Part shown: positions 37,327-44,764 of the stretch, in pieces
Position numbering within the stretch: position 1 is the first letter of the stretch
Layout of the letters: each line of letters begins with the position of its first letter
Source: Acerihabitans sp035013185
GTDB lineage: Bacteria; Pseudomonadota; Gammaproteobacteria; Enterobacterales; Enterobacteriaceae
Direction: 5' to 3'
Assembly (NCBI RefSeq): GCF_035013185.1
Contig: NZ_JAYGJO010000020.1
Location: 39,413-103,412, forward strand
Length of the DNA stretch: 64,000 nucleotides
Notes under the pieces: generated by a model
Told to the model about the DNA's origin: nothing
What the model saw: only the letters and a program-made list of their open reading frames with translations
Databases searched by the model: none
Position numbers and translations under genes: made by a program

Positions 37327-37350
37327 AAGGGGAGCAAAACGCCTCCCCTT
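37327..37350 (-). terminator. Rho-independent terminator between the 422-residue gene and the DarB-like gene
   Basis: An 8-bp GC-rich stem (AAGGGGAG / CTCCCCTT) with an 8-base loop, followed on the minus strand by seven T then GCTTTT. It lies 29 bases past the stop of the 422-residue gene, so the giant gene may need its own promoter or read-through. Confidence 0.8.
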
Positions 37351-37378
37351 GCCAACTATTTTCATAAATCAATTATTT

Positions 37379-38647
37379 TCACATTTCCGGTGCTGCATTA
37401 GCGCTTTCAGGTTCTTTTTCCGGCTCTGGGTGCTGTTGTAACGAAGTTTCTGCTTCTATTTCAATAACTGCTTCACGCGCAATGGTCGGAGAGATAAACT
37501 CTTCCAGGGTGATGTCTTTAAGAGGCTTTGGTTTTGGCCACATTTCTTCGGGTGAAGCAAACACGACGTAAGGTTCGCCATCCGGGTGGCGCATGAATGC
37601 AACAACTGTCTGGTCGTAACCTGCAACCTGGCGAATTTCATTGCTGCCTTCTGCCGAAGAGTTGATGTCATAACTCTTCAGCTGTGGTCGGAATGATTTA
37701 TCTTTGAGGTAAGTTTTTCGGGAGTCAGGCCCAAAATCAAATTTTTCAAAAGAAATAATTTCTACACGCAGAGCGCCCTGTTTAACACCATGATAAATAT
37801 TAAGGTCACTTGTGGCACGATTAGTGTTAAAAACGGGAACATCAAGATCCTTTAAACCTGCCACAATAGCTCGGACGGTGTCAGCCTGCTGATTAGTAAA
37901 ATCACTGACGGTACTCTCTCCCGCCATCAATTTAGCAATCGTATTATCTGCATCAACCGGCTTATTAATCTCTTTACTACGCCCCATGTCATTGTCGAAT
38001 ACAGAGGTTTTTTCTACAGCGGGATAAAGACGAACAGTAGTTGCCACCTTTTCATTATAGATGATACGTACCGCCATAAACGGATCTCGAGCACGTTGCT
38101 GCTCATCTTTGATAGTGAGAGAGTCATGCATGAGCTGATCAATGTTTTCAGGTGTTGCTACGGCAACGCCTTTTACCATCTCCACGTAAGCCTGACCCGA
38201 CCCATTTTCATTCTCACGAAGACGGATATGACCCGAACCAAAAATAACTTCTGCATTCGGATCGGTCGAAATCGTTTTACCCCAATGAGCACGATATTCG
38301 GTAACACCATGGTCAGTGCCAATTTTGATCGAGTCATCAAATGAAATTAATCTAATGTTGTTTTTCGCTTTATCCGCAATTGAGTCACGGGTATTCTCAC
38401 CTGAGCGATATTGTTTTAAGATTTTTTCTTTATCAGCTTTTGGTAAGTCTGTACTGCGCTCATCAACCGTGGTCAGTCGAACTTTAACTTGCTCAGCGGG
38501 ATTTTTGATTGAATGCCCAATGGCATAATGAAAACCATCATTCGGCATAAGATAGCTGTCTACACGAATAATTAAACGCTCAGGTTTAATGCGTTCAGTT
38601 TTCTGAGCCGCAGGCTTCTGATTAAAGGCATCTGGATTAAAGCTCAT
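37379..38647 (-). CDS. Unknown protein upstream of the DarB-like gene
   Basis: A 422-residue soluble, charged protein starting MSFNPDAFNQKPAAQ, with GAGGTAAGC before the ATG. It is rich in alternating strands (LIIRVDSYLMPNDGF; VKVRLTTVDE; AVRIIYNEKVATTVRLYP) and ends with a Pro/Glu-rich tail. No known domain is recognised. Phage P1 DarB works with separate Dar head proteins, so this could be a partner, but that is only positional inference. It is also the nearest gene downstream of repA. Confidence 0.75.
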   Translation of the reverse strand: MSFNPDAFNQKPAAQKTERIKPERLIIRVDSYLMPNDGFHYAIGHSIKNPAEQVKVRLTTVDERSTDLPKADKEKILKQYRSGENTRDSIADKAKNNIRLISFDDSIKIGTDHGVTEYRAHWGKTISTDPNAEVIFGSGHIRLRENENGSGQAYVEMVKGVAVATPENIDQLMHDSLTIKDEQQRARDPFMAVRIIYNEKVATTVRLYPAVEKTSVFDNDMGRSKEINKPVDADNTIAKLMAGESTVSDFTNQQADTVRAIVAGLKDLDVPVFNTNRATSDLNIYHGVKQGALRVEIISFEKFDFGPDSRKTYLKDKSFRPQLKSYDINSSAEGSNEIRQVAGYDQTVVAFMRHPDGEPYVVFASPEEMWPKPKPLKDITLEEFISPTIAREAVIEIEAETSLQQHPEPEKEPESANAAPEM

Positions 38648-38795
38648 GCTTACCTCGAAATATAATTAACACTGTGTAATAAAAATATATAAGAGTAGAG
38701 AACATCATTCAATATATATAGATAACAGCAGTGTTATTTTTTCGCTAAGAAAACACCACAACATTAATACACGCGGCCTGACACAAATCACACAT
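38648..38795. promoter_or_regulatory. Promoter region of the 422-residue gene with an 8-bp inverted repeat
   Basis: AT-rich leader between the rep terminator and the 422-residue gene. TAACACTG (38667-38674) and its exact complement CAGTGTTA (38729-38736) form a spaced inverted repeat that could bind a regulator at two sites. No clear -35/-10 pair is claimed. Confidence 0.4.
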
Positions 38796-38828
38796 ACAAA
38801 AAACGCCACTCTAGGTGACGTTTTTTGT
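38796..38828. terminator. Terminator after the replication initiator gene
   Basis: ACAAAAAACG and its complement flank an inner imperfect stem (CCAC/GGTG). On the minus strand the structure ends in TTTTTTGT. The A and T flanks would let it act both ways. Confidence 0.72.
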
Positions 38829-38922
38829 ATATAAGTAGTTTGTTTTTACCAGCTTTATATTTTAAGAACTATAACTTAAATCCAACACGATATAGATAAT
38901 TCATTTATACGCCACCAACACG

Positions 38923-39981
38923 TCAAATTTTCGTCATTCGTCGCGAATCAAGGTGAACACTCAAGTCCTGTTTTTTTCTCTTGTCCCCAATAATTTGATA
39001 ATAAGTAATGAGTTTTTCTGCATCGCGAATTGGCAGATATGCCTTATCGTCGTATTCTTTCAAATCACTCTGATACTTTTCAAGTATGGCGATACATTGA
39101 CGCGCCCACTCACCTTCAGCATGAGAATCCTTTATGACTCTCGGTCGTCCGGGCAAGCGTGGACGTAAAGGTTTAGCGGTTTGCGCCTCAGTATCTGAGA
39201 TAAAAACAAAAACAATACTTTGTACAGATCGACCTTTTTTAATTAGCTTGTAATTAACAGAAAGGTCAGTCTTGTTATTGATACGGTGAATCGCGGGATC
39301 AAGCATATCCCTTTTGAAAAATTTAAATTCTTTATACTTATTGTCTAAACCAGTTTTGGATTTAATATCATCTATCTCAAATGGTTCTGTTTCAAACACT
39401 CCGTCCCCACGGTTTGATTTACGCAGGCCTTTGAATTTGGACAGCCACTGATAGAGTCTCATTGAAAACGGAGTATCAAGACGGCTGACCTGCTCGAAAT
39501 CAATTTTAGTAAAATTGGTCGTCAGCTCGTAAATAAGCGGCCTCAATTCTGGTGAGAAGCGAAGCTTAATTGATGAAACATCCCCTTCGGCATCATAAGC
39601 TAGACTAGTAAACCAAAGCCGTTTGGTTTTATCCATCTTCTTCTTATCTTCATTCCAGTCAAAGGTGACCAGCGGCTTCATCAAAAGTGAGTTGGCAGTA
39701 TCAGCCAGGCGCTCGTGAAGTGCGTGAGTTTTGATCCCAAACGCCTCTCTGTACTCACTGACCGATACGGTAATTTCCGGCAAGAGACCATCAGGCCCAA
39801 CTTCCATACGTCGATTGATTTTTTTCAAAGCGATATAAAGAAGGCGCATTTCTTCGAGGGACAGCCGATAAGCTGCATCGATCAACTTATTCGACTGTAC
39901 GACAAGACCTTCATTATGACTCACGATCTTCAACTGACTTAAGCTCTTGTTCAGGGGTAAGGTATCATCATCAGATTTCAT
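38923..39981 (-). CDS. repA: Rep_3-family plasmid replication initiator
   Basis: A 352-residue initiator. VVQSNKLIDAAYRLSLEEMR near residue 25 and the first winged-helix (ITVSVSEYREAFG) match Rep_3/RepB-like proteins. FTKIDFEQVSRLDTPFSMRLYQWL and the second winged helix (EIDDIKSKTGLDNKYKEF) are also typical. The C-terminal ~80 residues are basic. Such proteins bind iterons as monomers to open the origin and repress their own gene as dimers. The ATG at 39981 is preferred over a GTG three codons earlier, although the ribosome site is weak. A large iteron array lies directly upstream. Confidence 0.9.
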   Translation of the reverse strand: MKSDDDTLPLNKSLSQLKIVSHNEGLVVQSNKLIDAAYRLSLEEMRLLYIALKKINRRMEVGPDGLLPEITVSVSEYREAFGIKTHALHERLADTANSLLMKPLVTFDWNEDKKKMDKTKRLWFTSLAYDAEGDVSSIKLRFSPELRPLIYELTTNFTKIDFEQVSRLDTPFSMRLYQWLSKFKGLRKSNRGDGVFETEPFEIDDIKSKTGLDNKYKEFKFFKRDMLDPAIHRINNKTDLSVNYKLIKKGRSVQSIVFVFISDTEAQTAKPLRPRLPGRPRVIKDSHAEGEWARQCIAILEKYQSDLKEYDDKAYLPIRDAEKLITYYQIIGDKRKKQDLSVHLDSRRMTKI

Positions 39982-40027
39982 AGATATCACTGAGTTGATG
40001 TGTAAATGATGAAGCCATCATAACATT

Positions 40028-40061
40028 AAAGGTGATTCAATCAATAGAAAACATCACCTTT
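40028..40061. promoter_or_regulatory. Inverted iteron half-sites upstream of repA (probable operator)
   Basis: AAAGGTGA (40028-40035) and TCACCTTT (40054-40061) form an inverted repeat of the conserved iteron end, 47 bases before the repA ATG. In Rep_3 plasmids, such inverted half-iterons are where Rep dimers repress their own promoter. Function here is inferred. Confidence 0.65.
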
Positions 40062-40105
40062 AGGAGATAATTTACTGTTAACTGTACGCCACTTCAAACA
40101 AACAC

Positions 40106-41454
40106 CCTATTTGATGTCACCTAAGTCAGGTCATAGGTATTGATGTAGTTAGTTTATTCTTATCCAATCAAATATTAGTCATAATTTACAGTAAGATAAA
40201 AAAAATTTCTAGCATTGACTGGGTGCCTGCGGTTGCTCACAATTTATATGCTATGGCTTGAAGTGTTCCAAATAACTGATTGATATCTGGACACAAGCTC
40301 TTAAATCCATTTTCTGAAGCACTCCTAATTCTTATCACCTTTCCAGCCCTAATTGCTATCACCCTTGTATTTTTCTGTCTTCCTGCCAATCTCATTAGCG
40401 GCCTATTTGTTATCACCTTTTAGGCCTAACACATGTCACCTTTCCTACCGCATAATCGATTTCGATGCGTGAAGACAAACAGCTGTGGCAAATCACAGCG
40501 ATTTGAAGATAATTAGACCTAAATGTCATCACCTGATAAATGATTTAGATAAAGTGATCACTCCAAACGAGGGCTATCAATCGCCCCTATTTGCTATCAC
40601 CTTTCAGGAAATATTTTTTTAATAACTAAATAACCAATATAAACAATAACTTAATTTTCATAGGCCACGCTACACCGTCACGTCCTACTAGCTATCACCC
40701 ATAAGTGAAGGATTTTATGGTTATGCAGTAAACGATTTACAATATTGGATCTGAGATCTTACAGCTAATGCCCATTTGATATCACCTTAAGACCTTTCCC
40801 CATGAAATTCGACCTATTAGCTATCACTTCAAGGCCACTTAATGAGCATGTTGCGATCAAGTGCAGACTGGACAATCATAAATGATTTATCGCAGGCTTC
40901 TCCTCCTAAATCACATCACCTTTAGCTGAAGTGACAATGTTACGGAAAGCAAAAAAATAAATTAAATATCAGAGTTATAGCAACAGAATCAGAATTTCAA
41001 TAAACCTATATGTTATCACCTGAACCTATAGTTGTTTTGACGTAGCCCAAAAGCTATCACCTAATCGGTTCTAGCCAGCATGTGCAGCCAAACAAAAAAA
41101 CGTAAAACGCCCTAAGACCTATCACCTAAGGCTTACTCCTCCCCTCCTAAATGCGGTCACCTTTAGGTAAAGGGCTATGGCCCTAAAGATCATCACCTTT
41201 AGAACGAACATCTATCCCAATTGCTATCACCTATGAGAGGACTAAAAACCACCCTAAATTTCATCACCTTAGTGAAAAATGACAGTCCTAATTGCTATCA
41301 CCTATAATCAAGACAGTTACCCTAATTGTTATCACCAAAGGATTTTTTGCTGTCAATAAAAGTTATCCACCCCAGATCAGATCACCTATGCAACCTATTT
41401 GAGATCACCTATAACCCTAAATGACATCACCACAAAGCCTATTATTCATCACCT
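40106..41454 (+). repeat. Iteron array: about 24 degenerate 17-bp direct repeats (oriV)
   Basis: About 24 copies of a 17-mer close to CCTAATTGCTATCACCT occur in one orientation across 1.35 kb. First copy is 40106-40122 and last is 41438-41454. The TCACC core is nearly invariant and the middle varies (ATTGCT, ATTTGT, AATGAC). Spacing is irregular and shortens toward the right end, where several lie within 25 bases of each other. No gene was seen in this stretch. It lies next to the Rep_3 gene and is interpreted as the vegetative origin and/or copy-control (handcuffing) locus. Confidence 0.88.
41363..41371 (+). other. DnaA box
   Basis: TTATCCACC differs from the consensus TTATCCACA at one base. 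It sits within the right, densest part of the iteron array, where DnaA would be expected to assist Rep in opening the origin. Confidence 0.5.
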
Positions 41455-42033
41455 ATCACACTCTAACTCCTTGATTCACTGGGTTGAATCCCCCCTTGAA
41501 TTTAAAGAAGATCTGAATAAAAGATCTAGAAAAAATACGCTAATCGCACAGCAAGCTGTTTGATATTTTTGCTATGAATATAATCTTAAAAACAGGTCTG
41601 CCAGGCTAAGGATAACCATTAAACCGCCTCTAACGTCTTTAGGCCGTTTTTTTAACAATAAACGTGCTAGGGTAGCGATTTCAGAATAAAGCTCTCACAG
41701 AGCCTTTTAGATGGGTTATTTTAAAAAAGAGGATATTACAAAAAATGCTCACAAAACAAACAGGATCATCATTAGATCCTTTGTGAGATCCATTACAAAT
41801 CTGTCTCGCTATACACTGTTAATGGAAGTAGGATCTTCACGACTTTTTCGCTAGCGATAAGGACGATCCCCATCGGTAAATTTGCCACACAGGGTGAACT
41901 CGTTTATATGGAGATCATACAACTGATACCGACCTAATTCCAGGGCAAAAGGGTGGCAATCAAAGCTAAAGTCATATGGCTACATGTGTTTGGAAGATGC
42001 CGAGGGCTTTTGTGGAAGGGATCATAATGAACT
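41455..42033. other. Non-coding region beyond the iterons with a Dam-site cluster
   Basis: I see no gene in these 579 bases. AT-rich runs and six GATC sites lie between 41764 and 41916 (starts at 41764, 41775, 41787, 41832, 41865, 41913), with two more near 41510 and 41523. This may be the DNA-unwinding part of the origin or a SeqA/Dam-sensitive control region. A weak T-rich hairpin is visible near 41623-41652. Confidence 0.45.
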
Positions 42034-42156
42034 TTATCTATACGTTGACGCGAAGGGCCAGAAATCAACCCTATTTTCGGCTTCAATCACATACGTTTCG
42101 TCATCAACCAGCTTGTCGATGACGTTCCAGTCATCGAGGGCAAGGATGTCGGTCAC
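42034..42156 (-). CDS. Possible 40-residue protein
   Basis: A short frame starting GTG ACC GAC, giving VTDILALDDWNVIDKL and ending PFASTYR. It lies in the same frame directly after the stop (TAA TAA) of the 84-residue gene, 9 bases downstream. Composition (Asp/Trp-rich, no rare-codon bias) looks protein-like. The ribosome site is poor, so it could also be a former C-terminal extension cut off by a stop. Confidence 0.35.
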   Translation of the reverse strand: MTDILALDDWNVIDKLVDDETYVIEAENRVDFWPFASTYR

Positions 42157-42165
42157 CCTCGTTTA

Positions 42166-42420
42166 TTAAGCCCCACGATTGTCAATCAGCAACACGCCCT
42201 CGCCGCCATCATTCGTAAGTTCATAGCAGGTGCTGTACTTGGCATCTAGCCAAGGAGAGCCGCGCTTTTCGTCACACGCCTCGGCTTGGGCAAGCTCTCT
42301 GGCTCGATCTTCCGACTCTGCACGGATCAGCAAGCCGAAATTCGTGTCATACCATTGTTCCCAAGGATTGTCGTCACTTGTCAGGTCTTCATCACGGGCC
42401 TTAAGAATCCAAAGTTTCAT
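42166..42420 (-). CDS. Small acidic hypothetical protein
   Basis: An 84-residue protein starting MKLWILKARDEDLTSDDNPW, with GGAGG six bases before the ATG. It looks like an alpha/beta protein with a DRARELAQAEA helix and a LLIDN C-terminus. The base composition is GC-richer than the flanking origin. It is separated from ssb by a strong terminator. No function recognised. Confidence 0.65.
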   Translation of the reverse strand: MKLWILKARDEDLTSDDNPWEQWYDTNFGLLIRAESEDRARELAQAEACDEKRGSPWLDAKYSTCYELTNDGGEGVLLIDNRGA

Positions 42421-42487
42421 AAGATCCTCCATTCCATACACTAAATTGTCAGTATATACTTATTTCAGTACAAAACATGATGTGCAC

Positions 42488-42511
42488 AAAAAAGCCGTTC
42501 AAGAGAACGGC
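42488..42511 (-). terminator. Rho-independent terminator after ssb
   Basis: A 7-bp stem (GCCGTTC / GAACGGC) with a 4-base loop, followed on the minus strand by TTTTTTGTG. It lies 13 bases after the ssb stop. Confidence 0.85.
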
Positions 42512-42523
42512 TATATAGAGGAT

Positions 42524-43006
42524 TTATTGAGGCTCAGGCATGAGATTATCATAGTCAGCTGAATCGCCTGGTGGTGTCTGATCTGAATAATCCTGAGGCG
42601 GCACATCATTGTCGGTTGCATTTTGAGACGCATCGCTCTTGGCGTAACGGATTATTAAAACTTCAGTTGCGATCACATCATTACGGAAATCCGTCAATGC
42701 AGCGCCTCCTTCATCGCGTCGGCTTTTAGATTCCCATGAAACGCGGCGCAGATAACCGCCAATCTGAACCTGTGCTCCTTTCAACAGATGCTTTTTCAAA
42801 AATTCAAAGCTGCGGTTACGTGCGCTGATCTGAACTGGAAACCAGTCCGTTCCATCAATCCAGTCCCCCGGCTTTTCAGGATCAGGAACGCGTGAGTTTA
42901 CGGCAAGACTAAAAGATAATCCTGTGATTTCACCGGTGTTTTCATTGGAACGAATATTGCGGTCTTTGCCAACAAAACCTGTCATTCGTAATGCATTACG
43001 CAGCAT
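42524..43006 (-). CDS. ssb: Single-stranded DNA-binding protein
   Basis: A 160-residue SSB with one OB-fold (residues 1-115): NALRMTGFVGKD, FSLAVNSR, DWFPVQISAR, LLKGAQVQIGGYLRR, ATEVLII. The tail is acidic and flexible but ends DNLMPEPQ instead of the DDDIPF tip that E. coli-type SSBs use to recruit partners. AGAGG lies upstream of the ATG. Plasmid SSBs coat the transferred strand and dampen SOS; this is inferred from the family. Confidence 0.9.
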   Translation of the reverse strand: MLRNALRMTGFVGKDRNIRSNENTGEITGLSFSLAVNSRVPDPEKPGDWIDGTDWFPVQISARNRSFEFLKKHLLKGAQVQIGGYLRRVSWESKSRRDEGGAALTDFRNDVIATEVLIIRYAKSDASQNATDNDVPPQDYSDQTPPGDSADYDNLMPEPQ

Positions 43007-43030
43007 GGTCTAAACCTCTCTGATTAATAA

Positions 43031-43567
43031 CTATTTATAGGTAACTGCTAATTCATTATTTCGGTTGCGTTGAAGCCATTTACCCCACTGGACGACTAGA
43101 GGGATAAGCTTCTTCTTGTAAATGTCGTTGTACTGCTTTGTTTTACTATGGTAATTGGCAACACGCGTCCAGTAGTCCTGACCTGTATCTTCATTAATAC
43201 GCTGACGTAGAAGCCACGCGGCAAGTTCAGCGTTGTAGCAACCTCGTAAAGCAACATCTTCATGTGAAATGCTAAGTCTCCCTGCGAACAGGCCGGTTTT
43301 CTTGTCCCAATTGGTTGTGTTGATTTGGAAATGACCCAAATCAATTGAACCATTGGTATTTTTTACAAACTGTCCATTCTTTCCTCGTTCAAGACTGGAG
43401 AGTGCAAGCAACACATTCGCCGGTACACCCTGCTTCTGTGAGGCTTTGACCACACAGCTTATTGTTGCTGGTCGAACACCATAAAAATCATCGAACGGTA
43501 CTGATACACTTGCGTTACAAAATGAAGGGGATAACGTTGCGATAAAGAGAAATAATTTAATTTTCAT
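43031..43567 (-). CDS. Exported lytic transglycosylase (VirB1-like)
   Basis: A 178-residue protein. The ATG at 43567 overlaps the upstream stop (ATGA) and opens a clean signal peptide (KIKLFLFIATLSPSFCNA), so I prefer it over a 44-codon longer frame. The catalytic glutamate is likely in LSSLERGKNG, followed by VKNTNGSIDLGHFQIN and VANYHSKTKQYNDIY. Such enzymes nick peptidoglycan for assembly of a secretion system. It is similar in layout to PilT at 22.6 kb, giving the plasmid two VirB1-type enzymes. Confidence 0.88.
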   Translation of the reverse strand: MKIKLFLFIATLSPSFCNASVSVPFDDFYGVRPATISCVVKASQKQGVPANVLLALSSLERGKNGQFVKNTNGSIDLGHFQINTTNWDKKTGLFAGRLSISHEDVALRGCYNAELAAWLLRQRINEDTGQDYWTRVANYHSKTKQYNDIYKKKLIPLVVQWGKWLQRNRNNELAVTYK

Positions 43568-44178
43568 ACAAACCATTTCCCATATTTTAACCAGCGTAAA
43601 AAGCTTCCCTTCACATAAAGCGTGTTTGACTGAAGCTGATGGCAGCGATAACTTCGAATCATGCCTGATACAAAAAAAGGGAGAGAAATAGCAACGCAAT
43701 CTATTGCCAGTATAAGATTACCACCGCTTGCTATAATGTAGATGCTATAGAAAAAGGCTGCTGTGGCGGCATAATACAAAATCCGTGATGTATACTTAAA
43801 AGAACGAATATTGTGATCAATATGTTTTGTATTTTTTTGGTTCTGAATGAAGTTAAGGTTATTTTCAACACGATACTGATAAACAATTTCGTTAATTTCA
43901 GAAGGCGTTGACGATATTCTGTAACCGCACTTAACACAGTAATATTTAACGAGTACGTTTTTATGCTCACTACGATTTACTAAAAGACCATCATGAGAAT
44001 TTTCAGTGAACAATACTCCGCTTTCACATGCTGGGCATTTGGGGTTTTTTATACTTTTCCATAAATTTTTAATAACTTCATTGTTGTTTGCTAATTGATT
44101 TATTCCTAACGCTCCACCTAATGGAACACCAAGGGTAATGCGCAAAGCATTTTTTAATATAGATGATGGTTTTTTCAT
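43564..44178 (-). CDS. Membrane protein with zinc-ribbon motif
   Basis: A 204-residue protein starting MKKPSSILKNALRITLG. A zinc-ribbon-like pair (CPACESG near 50, CVKCGYR near 85) is followed by two membrane segments (RILYYAATAAFFYSIYIIAS and LAIDCVAISLPFFVSGMI). The basic C-terminus is probably cytoplasmic. It is coupled to the transglycosylase gene by ATGA. I do not recognise the family. It lies between the hns-like gene and ssb, not inside the main tra operon. Confidence 0.72.
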   Translation of the reverse strand: MKKPSSILKNALRITLGVPLGGALGINQLANNNEVIKNLWKSIKNPKCPACESGVLFTENSHDGLLVNRSEHKNVLVKYYCVKCGYRISSTPSEINEIVYQYRVENNLNFIQNQKNTKHIDHNIRSFKYTSRILYYAATAAFFYSIYIIASGGNLILAIDCVAISLPFFVSGMIRSYRCHQLQSNTLYVKGSFLRWLKYGKWFV

Positions 44179-44188
44179 TTCTATAATC

Positions 44189-44224
44189 CATAAATCAGGC
44201 ACCGAATGGGTGCCCTAATTTATG
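44189..44224. terminator. Long hairpin after the hns-like gene
   Basis: CATAAAT and GGCACC arms pair with GGTGCC and ATTTATG around a 5-base loop, with a small internal bulge. It lies 18 bases past the hns-like stop on the minus strand. The U-tract is weak, so termination may be partial. Confidence 0.5.
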
Positions 44225-44241
44225 TATTATTGTATATTTTT

Positions 44242-44673
44242 TTAATTTGTAGAAGCATTTTCAATTAAAAAATCATCAAGAGTTTTATTTTTTTCTTCCA
44301 TCTGTTTTTTAATAGGTGTTGGTGTTCTTCCCTGTCCTGTCCAAGTTTTCGTTTGCCCACTTTCATCGATATATTGATATTTAGGGTTTGTCTTCCTGGT
44401 TTTTTTATGCGGTCTCATCAGATCTCTTTTTGTCTCTTCTGTGACCAAATCATCCGGCGTTAAACCGTACTTTTCCAGCTCAGCACGAAGCAAATTTACT
44501 TTCTCAATTTTTTCCTCTTCCTGTCGCTTGGCTTCTTTTTCAGCACGATCTTTTTCCTCAATGATGATGTTTAATTTATGAACAAGATCGCGCAAATCGT
44601 TAGGTGCCATGTCTTTCAGCGCAGCCCGGAGGCTGTGCAGATTTCCCAACGTTTTGTAAAATTCGTCATTCAT
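44242..44673 (-). CDS. H-NS-family nucleoid-associated protein
   Basis: A 143-residue protein. The N-terminal ~80 residues are a coiled-coil oligomerisation domain (LHSLRAALKDMAPNDLRDLV). The C-terminal DNA-binding domain contains YQYIDESGQTKTWTGQGRTP, which carries the H-NS core loop (TWTGQGRTP), and ends in a KTLDDFLI helix. It binds AT-rich DNA and silences genes. Plasmid copies lower the cost of acquired DNA in a new host. The ATG at 44673 has AAAGGG upstream. Confidence 0.92.
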   Translation of the reverse strand: MNDEFYKTLGNLHSLRAALKDMAPNDLRDLVHKLNIIIEEKDRAEKEAKRQEEEKIEKVNLLRAELEKYGLTPDDLVTEETKRDLMRPHKKTRKTNPKYQYIDESGQTKTWTGQGRTPTPIKKQMEEKNKTLDDFLIENASTN

Positions 44674-44764
44674 CTGAATGCCCTTTATCAATAACTTATT
44701 GATTTAAAAAAATTTTCATTAAGATCAAAATCCAGAAACCTATCACTGCATGGGAGGTTATCTG

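Noticed and set aside
40106..41454. CRISPR array
   Set aside because: The repeats are short, degenerate and irregularly spaced, with no equal-length spacers or cas genes. Iterons explain them better.
41984..42169. Plus-strand frame opposite the 40-residue gene
   Set aside because: Low-complexity Ser/Thr-rich product typical of an antisense reading; the minus-strand reading is more protein-like.
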